Positions 16,129 through 23,913 of a stretch of DNA of 64,000 nucleotides are shown here, in pieces. The notes beneath the pieces were generated by a model that saw only the letters and a list, made by a program, of their open reading frames with translations, had not been told where the DNA came from and did no database searches. The first letter of the stretch is position 1, and every line of letters begins with the position of its first letter. The DNA is from JACVRW01 sp963771715 (GTDB lineage: Bacteria; Actinomycetota; Thermoleophilia; Solirubrobacterales; Thermoleophilaceae): contig CAVYUQ010000010.1 of the NCBI GenBank assembly GCA_963771715.1, positions 62,001 to 126,000 of the forward strand, in the 5' to 3' direction. The position numbers and the translations under genes are program-made.

Positions 16129-17460
16129 ATGACATCGCGTCGAAGCGGCCAGTCCGGCCAGGCATCGCTGATGATGCTTGGCCTGGTCGGCGCCCTGCTG
16201 GCGGGCACGCTCGTCCTGTTCGCGTTCGGGAACGCCCTGGGCGCCAAGGCAGGCCACCAGCGGGCGGCGGATCTCGCGGCGGTGAGCGCCGCGCAGGTGA
16301 TGCGCGACCTGTATCCGCGGCTGTTCGAGCCGCCGTTCCTCGAGCCGGACGTGCCGAACCCGCGCCACCTCGAGCAGGAGGCGTACCTCGAGCTCGCGCG
16401 CGCGGCCGCGGTCCGGGGAGCGCGGCGAAACGGCGTGCGCGTCCAGCCCGAGGACGTGCGCTTCCCCGGGGCCGGCTTCGCGCCCACGCGCGTGACGGTC
16501 CGGGTGCGCGGCGTCGCCCGGGTCCGGGTCGGAGGCGAGCGCCGCCGCCGGGTCCCCGTGCGAGCAAGCGCCACGGCGGAGCTGTCGCCCGGCTCCGGCT
16601 CGGGTCTGCCGGACAGTGCGAGCGGCGGCGGCTACGACGGCCCGCTGGCGTACCGGCAGGGCAAGCCGATGCGCCCGGACGTCGCGCTCGCGTTCGACCG
16701 GATGGCCGCGGCGGCCCGCGAGGAGGCCGGTCTCTTCCTGAGCGTCACGAGCGGCTTTCGCTCCGACGCCGAGCAGGCGGTCCTGTTCGCCGCACACCCG
16801 GACCCGAAGTGGGTGGCGCCGCCCGGCGAGAGCCTCCACCGCTACGCCACCGAGCTCGACCTCGGTCCGCCCGGCGCCCATCCCTGGCTCGCGGCCAACG
16901 CCACCCGGTTCGGCTTCCTCCGGCGCTACAGCTGGGAGCCGTGGCACTACGGCTACACCCGCAACCCCGGCAGCTCGTCGGTGGGCTTCGGCACCCGCGG
17001 CGGTGACGGCAGCGCCACCCGCGCGGTCCAGTCGTTCGTGCCTGCCAGGTTCGCGCCCCTGATCATCCGCGCGGCGCAGCGCTGGAGCGTGTCGGCGCAG
17101 CTGCTCGCGGCGCAGCTCTACGCGGAGTCGAACTTCAACCCGTTCGCGCGTTCGCCCGCCGGCGCGGAGGGCATCGCCCAGTTCATGCCGGGCACGGCCG
17201 AGGCGATCGGGCTGCTCGACCCGTTCGACCCCGAGGCGGCGATCAACGCGCAGGCTCGCCTGATGCGCGACCTGCTCGGCCGCTTCGGCTCGGTGCCGCT
17301 CGCACTCGCCGCCTACAACGCCGGGCCGGGCGCGGTGGCCGCCTGCGGCTGCATCCCGCCGTTCCCGGAGACGCGCGCCTACGTCGCGAGGATTCTGGGC
17401 CTGCTCGGCGGGGCCGGAGACGTGGCGGCCGGCGGACTGGAGGTGAGGCTCGTGGAGTAG
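16129..17460 (+). CDS. TadG-like membrane protein fused to M15 carboxypeptidase and SLT lytic transglycosylase domains
   Basis: A 443-residue protein with three parts. Residues 1-55 are a TadE/TadG-like leader and helix (QSGQASLMMLGLVGALLAG, then HQRAADLAAVSAAQ). Residues about 180-280 are a VanY/M15 D,D-carboxypeptidase-like domain: SGFRS (208-212), SLHRYATELDL with His237 and Asp244, and WEPWHY with His273. Residues about 305-425 are an SLT lysozyme-like domain: AESNF with catalytic Glu333, GIAQFMPGTA (348-357) and AYNAGPGAV (395-403). It would be a membrane-anchored enzyme cutting both peptide stems and glycan strands. I know of no standard family with this order. Confidence 0.85.
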   Translation: MTSRRSGQSGQASLMMLGLVGALLAGTLVLFAFGNALGAKAGHQRAADLAAVSAAQVMRDLYPRLFEPPFLEPDVPNPRHLEQEAYLELARAAAVRGARRNGVRVQPEDVRFPGAGFAPTRVTVRVRGVARVRVGGERRRRVPVRASATAELSPGSGSGLPDSASGGGYDGPLAYRQGKPMRPDVALAFDRMAAAAREEAGLFLSVTSGFRSDAEQAVLFAAHPDPKWVAPPGESLHRYATELDLGPPGAHPWLAANATRFGFLRRYSWEPWHYGYTRNPGSSSVGFGTRGGDGSATRAVQSFVPARFAPLIIRAAQRWSVSAQLLAAQLYAESNFNPFARSPAGAEGIAQFMPGTAEAIGLLDPFDPEAAINAQARLMRDLLGRFGSVPLALAAYNAGPGAVAACGCIPPFPETRAYVARILGLLGGAGDVAAGGLEVRLVE

Positions 17461-17464
17461 GCCG

Positions 17465-17510
17465 GCGCTCCGCACCCCTGGCGCCTCCGCACCCCTAGCG
17501 CTCCTCACCC
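17465..17510. repeat. 16-17-bp tandem repeat at right flank of Tad-like block
   Basis: Three degenerate copies of a GCGCCTCCGCACCCCT-type unit (17465-17480, 17481-17497, 17498-17510), starting five bases after the stop of the TadG/M15/SLT gene. The 12-mer GCGCCTCCGCAC at 17481-17492 is identical to 10805-10816 in the left-flank repeat. Confidence 0.6.
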
Positions 17511-17558
17511 GCAGCGTGGGAAGATGCATGCGGACTCGAACGCACGGAGCCGCCAGCG

Positions 17559-17939
17559 ATGAGCGAGAGCAACAAGCCAGGTCCCACCGAGCTCAGGGAG
17601 TTGATGACGCGGGTGTTCGATTCGGACGCCTCCGAGGCGTTCGGGCAGTTCATGGTGCGCCAGATCGCCCTCAACCACATGGCGCCGAACGCGGACCACG
17701 CCCTGCTCGACGGCATCGAGGAGTCGCCGGACGGAGGGGCCGCGATGGCCGAGGCGCACCTGCTCGGCCTGTCCGACGAGGAGCGCGAGGAGCTCATGGA
17801 GCGGGCCGGCAACGAGACCGGCCGCCGGCTCCACTCGGCGGCGGCCACGCTGCTCGCCGCCGTCGACGCCGGGCACCTGGGCGTGGACGTGACGCCCGAG
17901 ATGGTTGCCGTGGCGGCGATCACCGAGCTCGGCGACTGA
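17559..17939 (+). CDS. Conserved-looking small acidic protein, unknown function
   Basis: A 126-residue soluble, mostly helical, acidic protein with no signal or membrane segment. It contains short helices (TELRELMTRVFDSD, DEEREELMERAGNETGRR, AAATLLAAVDAGHLG) and no catalytic motif I recognise. ATG start at 17559, with a weak GAGAGC-like stretch upstream. The next gene, an NTF2-like protein, starts 12 bases after its stop, so the two are likely co-transcribed. Confidence 0.55.
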   Translation: MSESNKPGPTELRELMTRVFDSDASEAFGQFMVRQIALNHMAPNADHALLDGIEESPDGGAAMAEAHLLGLSDEEREELMERAGNETGRRLHSAAATLLAAVDAGHLGVDVTPEMVAVAAITELGD

Positions 17940-17951
17940 ACCCGCCGCGCG

Positions 17952-18353
17952 ATGTCGCAGGAGAACGTTGAGATCGTGCAGTCGGCGTTCGACGCCTGGG
18001 ATCGGGGCGACAGGGACGCGATCCTGGCGGTGTGCGACGAGGACATCGTGGTCATCCAGGCGGCAGAGCTCCCCGGCGTCCCGGCGCTTCAGAACGGGCA
18101 CGCCGGTGTGCTCGAGGCGTTCGCCCTGTGGCCGGGGTACTGGGACGGCTACTGGATCGAGATCGTGCGCGCCCGCGACCTCGGCGAGCAGGTCCTCGTA
18201 ACGACCGACCAGGGCGGTCGAAGCAAGGAGACGGGCATCGAGGTGACCGCCCAGTTCACCTTCCTGTTCACGCTCCGGGAAGGGAAGATCACCGAGTGGC
18301 GCATCTTCCTACGCGAGTCCGACGCCCTGGAGGCGGTCAGAGCCAGCGCCTGA
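17952..18353 (+). CDS. NTF2-like (SnoaL) family protein
   Basis: A 133-residue protein of the NTF2/SnoaL fold: an N-terminal helix MSQENVEIVQSAFDAWDRGD, the strand-helix DEDIVVIQA, a central sheet and the end FTLREGKITEWRIFLRESDAL. This fold forms a small hydrophobic pocket and is used by varied enzymes and binding proteins, so no reaction can be assigned. The MSQENVEIV opening is frequent in Thermoleophilia-type genomes and supports the proposed lineage. Its end overlaps the convergent methyltransferase-like gene by 17 bases. Confidence 0.8.
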   Translation: MSQENVEIVQSAFDAWDRGDRDAILAVCDEDIVVIQAAELPGVPALQNGHAGVLEAFALWPGYWDGYWIEIVRARDLGEQVLVTTDQGGRSKETGIEVTAQFTFLFTLREGKITEWRIFLRESDALEAVRASA

Positions 18354-18813
18354 CGCTGCGCTTGTAGTCCAGGTACTCCTGCCCGAACTTGCGCTCGAGG
18401 TAGCGCTCTTCGCGGGCGATCACCGCGCGGTCGATTATCAGGAGCACGAGCGGCAGCGGCGCCAGCGTCCAGAACGCGTCGCTCATCACGGCGATGCCGG
18501 CGTAGATGAGCGCCATCCCGAGGTAGGCCGGGTTGCGGGTGAGCCGGTACGGGCCCGTGGTGACGATCGCGGTCGTGGGCTTCCAGGGCTCGACCGCGGT
18601 GCCCTTGCGCTGGAACGCCATGTTGAACGAGGCAGCCAACGCCAGGCCGGCCAGCAGCAGCGCCCCGCCGAGGCCCCACTGCACCGCCGCGGGCACCGAG
18701 CTCCCGGGCAGCAGCGCCTCCAGAGCAAAGCCGACGGCGAGCCCGCCGAGGTAGATGAACGGCGGCGGGACGCGCACGCCGGCCGTGTCCTGGGATGGCG
18801 AGGTCGATTCCAT
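18337..18813 (-). CDS. Isoprenylcysteine carboxyl methyltransferase-like (ICMT/PEMT) membrane protein
   Basis: A 158-residue membrane protein with four hydrophobic segments. The cofactor-binding signature GPYRLTRNPAYLGM and the later EERYLERKFGQEYLDYKRSV are the two marks of the ICMT/phospholipid methyltransferase family, whose members use S-adenosylmethionine at the membrane. In bacteria the substrate is usually unknown and may be a lipid or an isoprenoid. It is convergent with the NTF2-like gene. Confidence 0.82.
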   Translation of the reverse strand: MESTSPSQDTAGVRVPPPFIYLGGLAVGFALEALLPGSSVPAAVQWGLGGALLLAGLALAASFNMAFQRKGTAVEPWKPTTAIVTTGPYRLTRNPAYLGMALIYAGIAVMSDAFWTLAPLPLVLLIIDRAVIAREERYLERKFGQEYLDYKRSVRRWL

Positions 18814-18884
18814 CGGAGCGGCGAACGCTAACGTGGACCTAGCCGCTAACCGTCTAATCGCACTAGTCGGTTATAGTCCTGCCG

Positions 18885-19551
18885 ATGGAGCGACTGACCG
18901 AAGGACTCTGGCGCTGGAGCGCGCGCCATCCCGAGTGGCATCCCGGCGACTTCGGCGCGGAGGTGGCGAGCTTCGCCGTCCGGGCCGGCGACGACACGCT
19001 GCTGATCGACCCGCTGCTGCCGCCGGAGCCGGACGAGGTGCTGCGGACGATCGACGGCGCGCTGGGCGACCGGCTCGCCATCCTGATCACGATCCCGTAC
19101 CACGTGCGCAGCGCGGAGCAGCTCTGGCGGCGCTACCGGGCGCGACGCGGAGACGACCATCCACGGCCACCCCGCCGCCGCGAAGCGGCTCGACGACCGC
19201 TCGGCGTTCCGAGAGATCGAGCCCGGCGCGGCGCTGCCCGGCGGCGCGACCGCACACGCGATCGGCAGGCCGCGCAGGTACGAGACCCCGCTCCACCTGC
19301 CGAGCCACGACGCGCTCGTGTTCGGCGATGCCGTGGCCGAGGTGGACGGGCGCCTGGTCGTGTGGACGTCGAAGAAGGTCGACGCCAAGGTGGAGCGGTT
19401 CTACCGCGAGCGCTTCAACCCCACGCTGGAGCCGCTGCTCGAGCTCGACTTCGACACCGTGCTCGCGACACACGGCCAGCCGCTGCTGGGCGCGGCGAAG
19501 CGGGCGCTGCGCCAGGCGCTCGACGCGAAGCCCTGGTACCACCACGGTTAG
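18885..19551 (+). pseudogene. Metallo-beta-lactamase-fold-like protein, frameshifted, with degenerate metal site
   Basis: The first frame reads MERLTEGLWRWSARHPEW and continues with FAVRAGDDTLLIDPLLPPE, the opening sheets of the metallo-beta-lactamase fold. After RYR at about 19140 one extra base shifts the frame, and the rest reads RDAETTIHGHPAAAKRLDDR through GDAVAEVDGRLVVWTS to TVLATHGQPLLGAAK. The normal HxHxDH metal motif is absent: the matching place reads ITIPYHVRSAEQL. So even the repaired protein may be a non-catalytic or single-metal member. The next gene follows 15 bases later. The ATG at 18885 begins the domain. Confidence 0.7.
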
Positions 19552-19566
19552 ATAGCTTCCCCCGCC

Positions 19567-20028
19567 ATGACACTCACCGTGAACGGAATCGACGAGCTCC
19601 GGGAGCTCGTCGGACAGACCATCGGCCCCAGCGACTGGCGCGAGGTGACCCAGGAGGACATCAACAAGTTCGCCGAGGTCACGGGCGACCACCAGTGGAT
19701 CCACGTGGACGTGGAGCGCGCGAAGACGGAGAGCCCGTTCGGAACGACCATCGCCCACGGCAACCTCACGCTCTGCCTGCTCGACGGCTTCCGCTCGCAG
19801 CTGTTCAGGTCCGACGGCTTCAAGATGGGCATCAACTACGGCTGGAACAAGGTGCGCTACACGTCGCCGGTCCCGTCCGGGGCGCGCATCCGTGCCAGCC
19901 TCGAGACCCTCTCGCTCGACGAGGTGGGCGACGGCTGGTACCAGCTCGTGCAGAAGTGGACGGTCGAGATCGAGGGGCAGGAGAAGCCGGCCTGCTTCGC
20001 CGAGTCGGTCGTCAGGCTGCTGGCCTAG
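19567..20028 (+). CDS. MaoC-family (R)-hydratase-like protein
   Basis: A 153-residue single hot-dog-fold protein of the MaoC/NodN type. The active-site Asp and His occur in the hydratase motif TGDHQWIHVDVERAK, followed by AHGNLTLCLLDGF, which completes the hydratase-2 pattern. Such enzymes hydrate 2-enoyl-CoA to (R)-3-hydroxyacyl-CoA in lipid metabolism. Length is usual for single-domain members. ATG start at 19567, close behind the MBL-fold gene. Confidence 0.88.
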   Translation: MTLTVNGIDELRELVGQTIGPSDWREVTQEDINKFAEVTGDHQWIHVDVERAKTESPFGTTIAHGNLTLCLLDGFRSQLFRSDGFKMGINYGWNKVRYTSPVPSGARIRASLETLSLDEVGDGWYQLVQKWTVEIEGQEKPACFAESVVRLLA

Positions 20029-20050
20029 CTCCCGCCTATCCTCGGTGGCG

Positions 20051-21913
20051 ATGGCAACGGCCGCCACCGACCGCATCACCGAGCAGCGCCGGGCCCTTCC
20101 GGACGGCCCGGGCGTCTACATCTTCAGGGACGCCGGCGGCAAGGTGCTGTACGTGGGCAAGGCGCGCTCGCTGCGCAAGCGCGTGGCCGGCCACTTCTCG
20201 AAGCCGGGCGCCCGGGGGGCCACCGACATGGTCTCCCAGATCGCGGACATCGAGTTCATCGCCACCGAGACCGAGGCCGAGGCGCTGCTCGCCGAGCAGG
20301 AGTTCATCAAGCGCTACCGGCCCGTCTTCAACGTCCGGCTGCGCGACGACAAGTCCTATCCCTACATCGGGATCAGCCTCGACGAGGACTTCCCGCGCAT
20401 CTACTTCACGCGCGAGCGGCACCGGAAGAATCGCGTCTACTTCGGCCCGTTCAGCAACGCCAAGCGCGTGCGCGAGACGCTCGACCTGCTCGGCAAGGTG
20501 TTCATGCACCGCACCTGCGACGGGCCGCAGCCCGGCCGCGCCTCCGGGAGCCCCTGCCTCGACTACTACATCAAGCGCTGCCAGGCGCCCTGCGTGGGCT
20601 ACATCTCGAAGGAGGCGTACCGCGAGAACGTCGAGACCATCATCGACTTCCTCTCGGGCCGCTACCGCCACATCGAGAAGGCGCTCGACCAGGGGATGCG
20701 CACGGCGGCCGAGGACCAGGAGTTCGAGCAGGCCGCGCAGTACCGCAACAAGCTGAAGGCCGTGCGCTCGCTGCTCGAGCGCCAGCGGATCTCGAATGCG
20801 CCGGTGGGCACGCTCGACGCGATCGCGGTCGCGGCGGAGGGCACTGACGCCAACGCCCAGGTCTTCCAGATCCGCGACGGCGTGCTGGCCGACCGCCAGA
20901 GCTTCTACCTCGAGAACGCGGCGGAGCGCGAGCAGGGCGAGGTGGCCGAGGAGTTCATCCTCCAGTACTACGCCAGCGCGATCGCCGTGCCGCCGCAGGT
21001 GGTGGTGCAGCGCTCGGTCAGGGACCTGGACGCGCTGTCCGCGGCCCTCACGGAGAGGCGCGGCGCTCCGGTGGAGGTCCGCTACGCCGAGCGCGGGGAC
21101 AAGCGCCGCATCCTCGAGCTGGCCGAGCGCAACGCGCGGCTCGCGCTCGACCAGGACAAGCTGCGCTCGGAGCGACGACGCACACATCGGATCCAGGCGC
21201 TCGACGGGCTTGGGCACGCGCTCGGGATGGAGCAGATCCCGATGCGCATCGAGTGCTTCGACATCTCCAACCTGATGGGCCACCACACGGCGGCCTCGAT
21301 GGTCGTCTTCGAGGGCGGGGCGCCCAAGAAGTCCGACTACAGGCGCTTCGCCATCCGGGACTCGGTTCAGGATGACTTCGCAGCGATGGCCGAGGTGCTC
21401 TCCCGACGCATGGCGCAGTACGTGAAGCAGCGCGAACGCAGCCCGCACGACAAGGAGTACGACGAGAGCTTCGCCTCGCTGCCCGCGCTGATCGTGATCG
21501 ACGGCGGCAAGGGCCAGCTGTCCGCGGGGCTGAGCGAGCTCGGCGAGTTCAGGGACCTCGGCGTGACGGTCGTGAGCCTGGCCAAGCGGATCGAGGAGGT
21601 CTTCGCGCCCGGGCGGCGCGACCCGCTGCGGCTCGCTCACGATACGCCCGAGCTCCAGCTGCTCCAGCGCGTCCGCGACGAGGCGCATCGCTTCGCGATC
21701 GATTTCCACCGCGGCAAGCGCGACAAGGCCATGACGGGCTCGGTGCTGGACGAGCTGGCCGGGATCGGCCCCGCGCGCAAGCGCAGCATCCTCCAGCACT
21801 TCGGCTCCCCCGAGCGCTTCCTGCGCGCGAGCCGCGAGGAGCTCGAGGCTGTGCCGGGCCTGCCCGGCAAGGTGGCGCGCGACATCTACGCGCAGGTGAA
21901 CAGGGTCCGATGA
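20051..21913 (+). CDS. uvrC: UvrABC system protein C
   Basis: A 620-residue excinuclease subunit that makes both incisions around bulky DNA lesions in nucleotide excision repair. The GIY-YIG nuclease domain opens with PDGPGVYIFRDAGGKVLYVG. A Cys-containing segment (SPCLDYYIKRCQAPCVGY) follows, then a UVR motif for UvrB contact (EFEQAAQYRNKLKAV), the RNase H-like C-terminal nuclease domain (ECFDISNLMG, VIDGGKGQLSA), and the helix-hairpin-helix end (ELAGIGPARKRSILQHFGS). ATG at 20051 is the family-like start although the frame is open further upstream. It overlaps rapZ by four bases. Confidence 0.96.
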   Translation: MATAATDRITEQRRALPDGPGVYIFRDAGGKVLYVGKARSLRKRVAGHFSKPGARGATDMVSQIADIEFIATETEAEALLAEQEFIKRYRPVFNVRLRDDKSYPYIGISLDEDFPRIYFTRERHRKNRVYFGPFSNAKRVRETLDLLGKVFMHRTCDGPQPGRASGSPCLDYYIKRCQAPCVGYISKEAYRENVETIIDFLSGRYRHIEKALDQGMRTAAEDQEFEQAAQYRNKLKAVRSLLERQRISNAPVGTLDAIAVAAEGTDANAQVFQIRDGVLADRQSFYLENAAEREQGEVAEEFILQYYASAIAVPPQVVVQRSVRDLDALSAALTERRGAPVEVRYAERGDKRRILELAERNARLALDQDKLRSERRRTHRIQALDGLGHALGMEQIPMRIECFDISNLMGHHTAASMVVFEGGAPKKSDYRRFAIRDSVQDDFAAMAEVLSRRMAQYVKQRERSPHDKEYDESFASLPALIVIDGGKGQLSAGLSELGEFRDLGVTVVSLAKRIEEVFAPGRRDPLRLAHDTPELQLLQRVRDEAHRFAIDFHRGKRDKAMTGSVLDELAGIGPARKRSILQHFGSPERFLRASREELEAVPGLPGKVARDIYAQVNRVR

Positions 21914-22833
21914 GCTTCCGGCTGCGGAGGTCGAGCAGCAAGGCGCCAAAGCACAGGATCGAGGACTTCGTCGTGATCACCGGCTTCTCCGGGGCGGGCA
22001 AGTCGCAGGCGATGGCCACCTTCGAAGACGCCGGCTACTTCTGCGTGGACAACCTGCCGCCGGAGATGATCGGCTCGCTCGCCGAGCTGTTCAGCCACAA
22101 GGGCAGCAAGGTCGAGCGCGCGGCCGTGGCGTCCGACGTACGCGGCGGGGACTTCTTCGACGGGCTCGTGAAGGTGCTCGACGAGCTCGAAGCGAACGAG
22201 GTGCCGTACCGCGTGCTCTACCTCGAGGCAGACGAGGCCACGCTGATCAACCGCTTCAAGGAGACGCGCCGGCGCCACCCGCTTGCGGGCGGCGGTGCGG
22301 TGGAGGCGGCGCTGCGCCAGGAGCGGCAGTTGCTCGAGCCGCTGAAGGAGCGCGCGGACGTCTCGATCGACACGAGCGACCTCTCCGCCGCGCGCCTCCG
22401 CAAGGTGGTGGCGGACAAGATGCTGCCGCACGGGCGGCGCGGCAAGCTGGCGGTCACGTTCATGACCTTCGGGTTCAAGCACGGCTCGCCGCGCGACGCC
22501 GATCTCACCTTCGACGTGCGCTTCCTCCCGAACCCGCACTACGAGGCCGAGCTGCGCGAGCAGACCGGCCAGGACAGGGACGTGATCGCCTACGTGGAGG
22601 GGTCGGACGGCATCGACGAGTTCTACGAGCGGCTCACGCCGCTGCTCGACTACCTGCTGCCGGCCTACGAGCAGGAGGGCAAGTCCCACCTCACGATTGG
22701 CATCGGCTGCACGGGCGGACGCCATCGCTCCGTGGTGATCGCGGAGCACCTGGCGCGCGAGTACGAGGCCCGCGGCGACTTCCTGGTGGACGTGGTGCAC
22801 CGCGACGTGGACAAGCCGCCGCGTCGGCCATGA
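21910..22833 (+). CDS. rapZ: RNase adapter / nucleotide-binding protein RapZ
   Basis: A 307-residue protein of the RapZ/YvcJ family. The Walker A motif GFSGAGKS lies at residues 25-32; the C-terminal domain has IGIGCTGGRHRSVVIAEHL, the conserved sugar-phosphate-binding segment. In E. coli RapZ controls GlmY-dependent decay of glmS mRNA; in actinobacteria its role is less clear. It is translationally coupled to uvrC (ATGA, 21910-21913). In most actinobacteria and firmicutes it is followed by yvcK-like and whiA genes, but here gap comes next after 59 bases. Confidence 0.94.
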   Translation: MSFRLRRSSSKAPKHRIEDFVVITGFSGAGKSQAMATFEDAGYFCVDNLPPEMIGSLAELFSHKGSKVERAAVASDVRGGDFFDGLVKVLDELEANEVPYRVLYLEADEATLINRFKETRRRHPLAGGGAVEAALRQERQLLEPLKERADVSIDTSDLSAARLRKVVADKMLPHGRRGKLAVTFMTFGFKHGSPRDADLTFDVRFLPNPHYEAELREQTGQDRDVIAYVEGSDGIDEFYERLTPLLDYLLPAYEQEGKSHLTIGIGCTGGRHRSVVIAEHLAREYEARGDFLVDVVHRDVDKPPRRP

Positions 22834-22892
22834 CGTGCTCGGGTAGATAGATTCAGCCCGCAAGGAAGCGAATCGAAAGGGAGCAACTCGAC

Positions 22893-23912
22893 ATGGCCCT
22901 GAAGGCCGGCATCAACGGCTTCGGCCGCATCGGGCGCAACGTCTTCCGCGCCGCCCACGCGCAGGGCGCGGACATCGACTGGGTCGGTGTGAACGACATC
23001 ACCGATACGAAGACGCTCGCCCACCTGCTCAAGTACGACTCGATCCTCGGCCCGTTCAAGGGCGAGGTGGACTACACGGACGACAGCCTGGTCGTGGACG
23101 GCGACGAGCTCAAGGTCTTCGCCGAGCGCGATCCGGCCGCGCTGCCGTGGGGCGAGGTCGGCGCCGACGTGGTGATCGAGTCCACCGGCTTCTTCACCAA
23201 GCGCGACGACGCTGCCAAGCACCTGTCGGCGGGGGCGAAGAAGGTGATCATCAGCGCGCCCGCAACCGACCCCGACGTGACGCTGGTGCTCGGCGTGAAC
23301 GACGACGCGTACGACGCGGACCAGCACCACATCATCTCGAACGCGTCCTGCACCACGAACTGCCTCGGGCCCGTGGCGCGCGTACTGCACGACACGGTCG
23401 GGATCGAGCGCGGGATCATGACCACGATCCACGCGTACACGGCCGACCAGAACCTCCAGGACGGCCCGCACAAGGACCTGCGCCGGGCGCGGGCGGCGGC
23501 CGTGAACCTGGTGCCCACCTCCACGGGGGCCGCGAAGGCGATCGGGCTCGTCGTTCCCGAGCTGGACGGCAAGCTCAACGGGATCGCCGTGCGCGCGCCG
23601 GTGATCACCGGCTCCGTGGTCGACCTGGTGTGCGAGGTGTCCCGCAACACGAGCGCGGAAGAGGTGAACGCCGCGTTCGCCGAGCAGGCCGACAGCGGGC
23701 GCTTCGAGGGCATCCTCCAGTACAACGAGGACCCGATCGTGTCGAGCGACATCGTCACGTCGTCGTACTCGTCGGTGTTCGACGCGCCGCTCACGATGGT
23801 GATCGACGAGAAGCTCGTGAAGGTCGTGGCCTGGTACGACAACGAGTGGGGCTACTCGAACCGCGTCGTCGACCTGGCACAGCGTGTGCTCGCGGGGTCA
23901 CCGGTCGCCTGA
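22893..23912 (+). CDS. gap: Glyceraldehyde-3-phosphate dehydrogenase, type I
   Basis: A 339-residue phosphorylating GAPDH. The Rossmann motif GINGFGRIG opens the protein, Asp35 (in VNDITD) points to NAD preference, and the nucleophile is Cys153 in SNASCTTNC. The end DNEWGYSNRVVDLAQ is typical. A clear ribosome site (AAAGGGAG) precedes the ATG. It begins the glycolytic run gap-pgk-tpiA-gpmI and is the likely promoter-proximal gene, with 59 upstream bases. Confidence 0.97.
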   Translation: MALKAGINGFGRIGRNVFRAAHAQGADIDWVGVNDITDTKTLAHLLKYDSILGPFKGEVDYTDDSLVVDGDELKVFAERDPAALPWGEVGADVVIESTGFFTKRDDAAKHLSAGAKKVIISAPATDPDVTLVLGVNDDAYDADQHHIISNASCTTNCLGPVARVLHDTVGIERGIMTTIHAYTADQNLQDGPHKDLRRARAAAVNLVPTSTGAAKAIGLVVPELDGKLNGIAVRAPVITGSVVDLVCEVSRNTSAEEVNAAFAEQADSGRFEGILQYNEDPIVSSDIVTSSYSSVFDAPLTMVIDEKLVKVVAWYDNEWGYSNRVVDLAQRVLAGSPVA

Positions 23913-23913
23913 G

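Noticed and set aside
10879..17460. A complete Flp/Tad pilus locus
   Set aside because: Only TadE-, TadG- and TadZ-like genes are seen; no ATPase, inner-membrane platform or prepilin peptidase is present.
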